From Agapetus fuscipes (Eukaryota > Arthropoda > Insecta > Trichoptera > Glossosomatidae): DNA of 64,000 nt. The notes beneath the pieces are model-generated. The model saw only the letters and a program-made list of their open reading frames with translations, did no database searches and was not told the origin of the DNA. Within the stretch, counting starts at the first letter, position 1. Every line of letters begins with the position of its first letter. The position numbers and the translations under genes are program-made. The DNA is taken from NCBI GenBank assembly GCA_951799405.1, contig OX637361.1, positions 12,684,170 through 12,748,169 of the forward strand, read 5' to 3'. Positions 62,590 through 64,000 of this stretch are shown here, piece after piece.

Positions 62590-63010
62590 AGGGTTACTTG
62601 AATTAGGGAGACATTAATTTTCACAAATAGCCAATTTTTTAACAAAAAATGTTTATCTCAGTAAATGAGCCATCGCCCAGTTTCATGTAACTGTATTATT
62701 TTCACTAGAATGTATTTTGGCCTATATTTGACACATATTTCAGTAAAATTATCCCCTATTGACCTACCCTACAGTATTTTTTTGTCTGAAATGAATTGCT
62801 GATGTACTTCCAGCAATTATTTTTATCACTTAGTCCCCGTTGTCCTTTAGCACAGCATTTTCTGTAAACAGTACAGTCATCTCCATTAGCAGAGTGATAA
62901 TTTAAATGCTATTAACTTCAAACCTTTCATTCCAACTGTCTCTCCATTACCTCCAACTGTTATTAAACACATTTTAAACTGTACCTCAATATAAGAACTA
63001 ATATAGCTTA
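62590..63010. other. No feature identified
   Basis: Nothing recognised. Confidence 0.3.
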
Positions 63011-63013
63011 CTG

Positions 63014-63242
63014 CAGTGGCGAAGGGTCCCATACAACTCGATTCCCATCGGCTTACCTTTTAAAATGAGGCAACAAAGTAGTTAAAAAATATAGGCACAA
63101 AGTAAAAAAATACATTTAAAACCAAAGAAACAATACGTATTTTTCCCCCATTGAAACCATGCAGTCTACTTTATTATCATTGTTGACTCATTTTAGAAAG
63201 GAAACCGATGGGAATCGAGTTGTATGGCACCCTTCGCCACTG
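63014..63242. mobile_element. hAT-like MITE, full length
   Basis: TIRs CAGTGGCGAAGGGTCCCATA and TATGGCACCCTTCGCCACTG. No convincing 8-bp duplication at the flanks. Confidence 0.72.
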
Positions 63243-63276
63243 CTGAGCTTAGATACAATGCTCGATAATCAAAACA

Positions 63277-63765
63277 ATCTAATATAATCTAATCTAAGTT
63301 GCAAATATGTGTATCATTGAGGATTCACATTATATGCATTTTTACAAGAAAACACGTATAAGTTCGCGCTTGTACATGCCGCATGTGAACCTACAACATA
63401 AAAACCCAAATCTCAAATGAACATACACCTTGCAACTCTTGCCGACTTTCCTTGAAACAGGGGTGGCATTGGCACAGCAACTGTTTTTTTACATTATGGG
63501 TGGTCAGCCTCATACCAATCTATAAATCGAGGAGCACAAACAATAAATTGCAGGTAAGTATATAAAACAAACAATCACTGAACAATAAAATTAAAATCTA
63601 CAAAACACATACCTACTATAAAAAAATGAGAAGTAAAATTTTGAAAGCCTTAACGTTAACCGCCAGCATTACAGATCAACCGCCATTTTTTTCGGTCTTT
63701 ACACACTTCCTTCATTTCATCCATAGTCATAACCTTTTGCATACAAGCTCTCCTTTTATTATATT
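63277..63765 (-). mobile_element. A-unit LINE end, ORF terminus decayed
   Basis: The A-unit is 63277-63535, the UTR 63536-63655, and the ORF end (minus) at 63655-63765 encodes a degraded V-M-T-M-D-E-M-K-E-V-C. Order and strand agree with the 51803 copy. Confidence 0.72.
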
Positions 63766-64000
63766 TTTATTACATTTTCAAATTCGGCTAAGGCTTTTTT
63801 TTTTGAGATCTGTAAAAATGACTTAGACTTCGCACTCGTATTTCAAGTGAACGGGATTTGTAGTCTCCGTTTCGTCCACGTCGCGTGACTCAGTCACTAG
63901 TATGGGCAAGCCCCACTAGGGAGAAAGGTCACTGAAGTGGTACCTACATGACTGCCCCACAGTTCCCGGTCATGAACTTTCACGACCAACTTAACTTTCA

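Larger units (their letters stand above)
48941..64000 (+). other. Intron 1 of the receptor gene (5' part, runs off the window)
   Basis: The region opens with the donor GTGAGT directly after the exon. No open frame in the following 15 kb shows the conserved helix 2-3 segment or other receptor exons; all recognisable content is repeat-derived. The intron is therefore at least 15 kb if the gene is intact. The alternative is that the exon is an isolated or duplicated remnant. Confidence 0.55.

Overview
The window is a gene-poor, repeat-dense stretch of a large animal genome, most likely an insect or other arthropod. The host-gene evidence is one short GC-rich coding exon at 48672-48940. It encodes the N-terminus and first membrane helix of a class A GPCR of the CCHamide/bombesin-receptor type, a family annotated mainly in arthropods, and it ends at a GTGAGT splice donor. 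No downstream receptor exon is visible in the remaining 15 kb, so intron 1 runs past the window end. Nothing else reads as an intact host gene. There are no operons, CRISPR arrays or rRNA/tRNA genes. Apparent tRNA and 5S rRNA sequences are heads of SINEs.

The repeats fall into interacting sets. (1) The A-unit is a roughly 250-bp repeat present more than 40 times in both orientations. It is the 3' end of a non-LTR retrotransposon whose ORF C-terminus (G-C-R-G-R-G-R-P-R-K ... K-W-R-L-I-C) is joined to it at several loci, and it also occurs as free units that start at one fixed point. (2) SINE1 is tRNA-derived and comes in monomeric, 5S-rRNA-headed and SINE2-fused forms, with two alternative 3' tails. 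One tail matches the 3' end of an L2/CR1-class LINE that is also in the window (58616-59190 and 32825-33180), so SINE and probable partner LINE are seen side by side. (3) SINE2 (tRNA-derived) ends in the motif TGTGTAGCTTAGTTGCG. (4) SINE3 has a type-II (Leu/Ser-like) tRNA head and a poly-A end. (5) Further non-LTR remnants are an RTE-like copy with an 11-bp target duplication, a copy with an RT FADD box, and an inverted pair with a C-terminal zinc knuckle. (6) Solo LTRs occur, two of them with clear 4-bp target duplications. (7) DNA elements include a mariner transposase relic, a Harbinger-like MITE with TAA duplications, hAT-like MITEs, a 960-bp element with perfect 26-bp TIRs and internal copies of the TIR motif, and several foldback elements. 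(8) Short motifs resembling hammerhead ribozyme cores, of the kind described in Penelope-like elements, recur in foldbacks and tails. (9) There are two tandem arrays, with 32-bp and 31-bp units.

Layout: 1-6 kb is a disrupted LTR, A-units and foldbacks. 6.2-6.8 kb is a tandem array. 7-13 kb is SINE1/SINE2 rich with the mariner relic. 13-31 kb holds nested LINE tails, MITEs and a THAP-like element. 31-34 kb holds three degraded LINE ORFs and a long hairpin. 35-48 kb has duplicated repeats, an inverted LINE pair and solo LTRs. The receptor exon follows at 48.7 kb. From 48.9 kb to the end is intron packed with the same families, a 31-bp-unit array at 55.9-57.0 kb and the 960-bp TIR element at 59.5 kb. 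All family names rest on reading the sequence alone.
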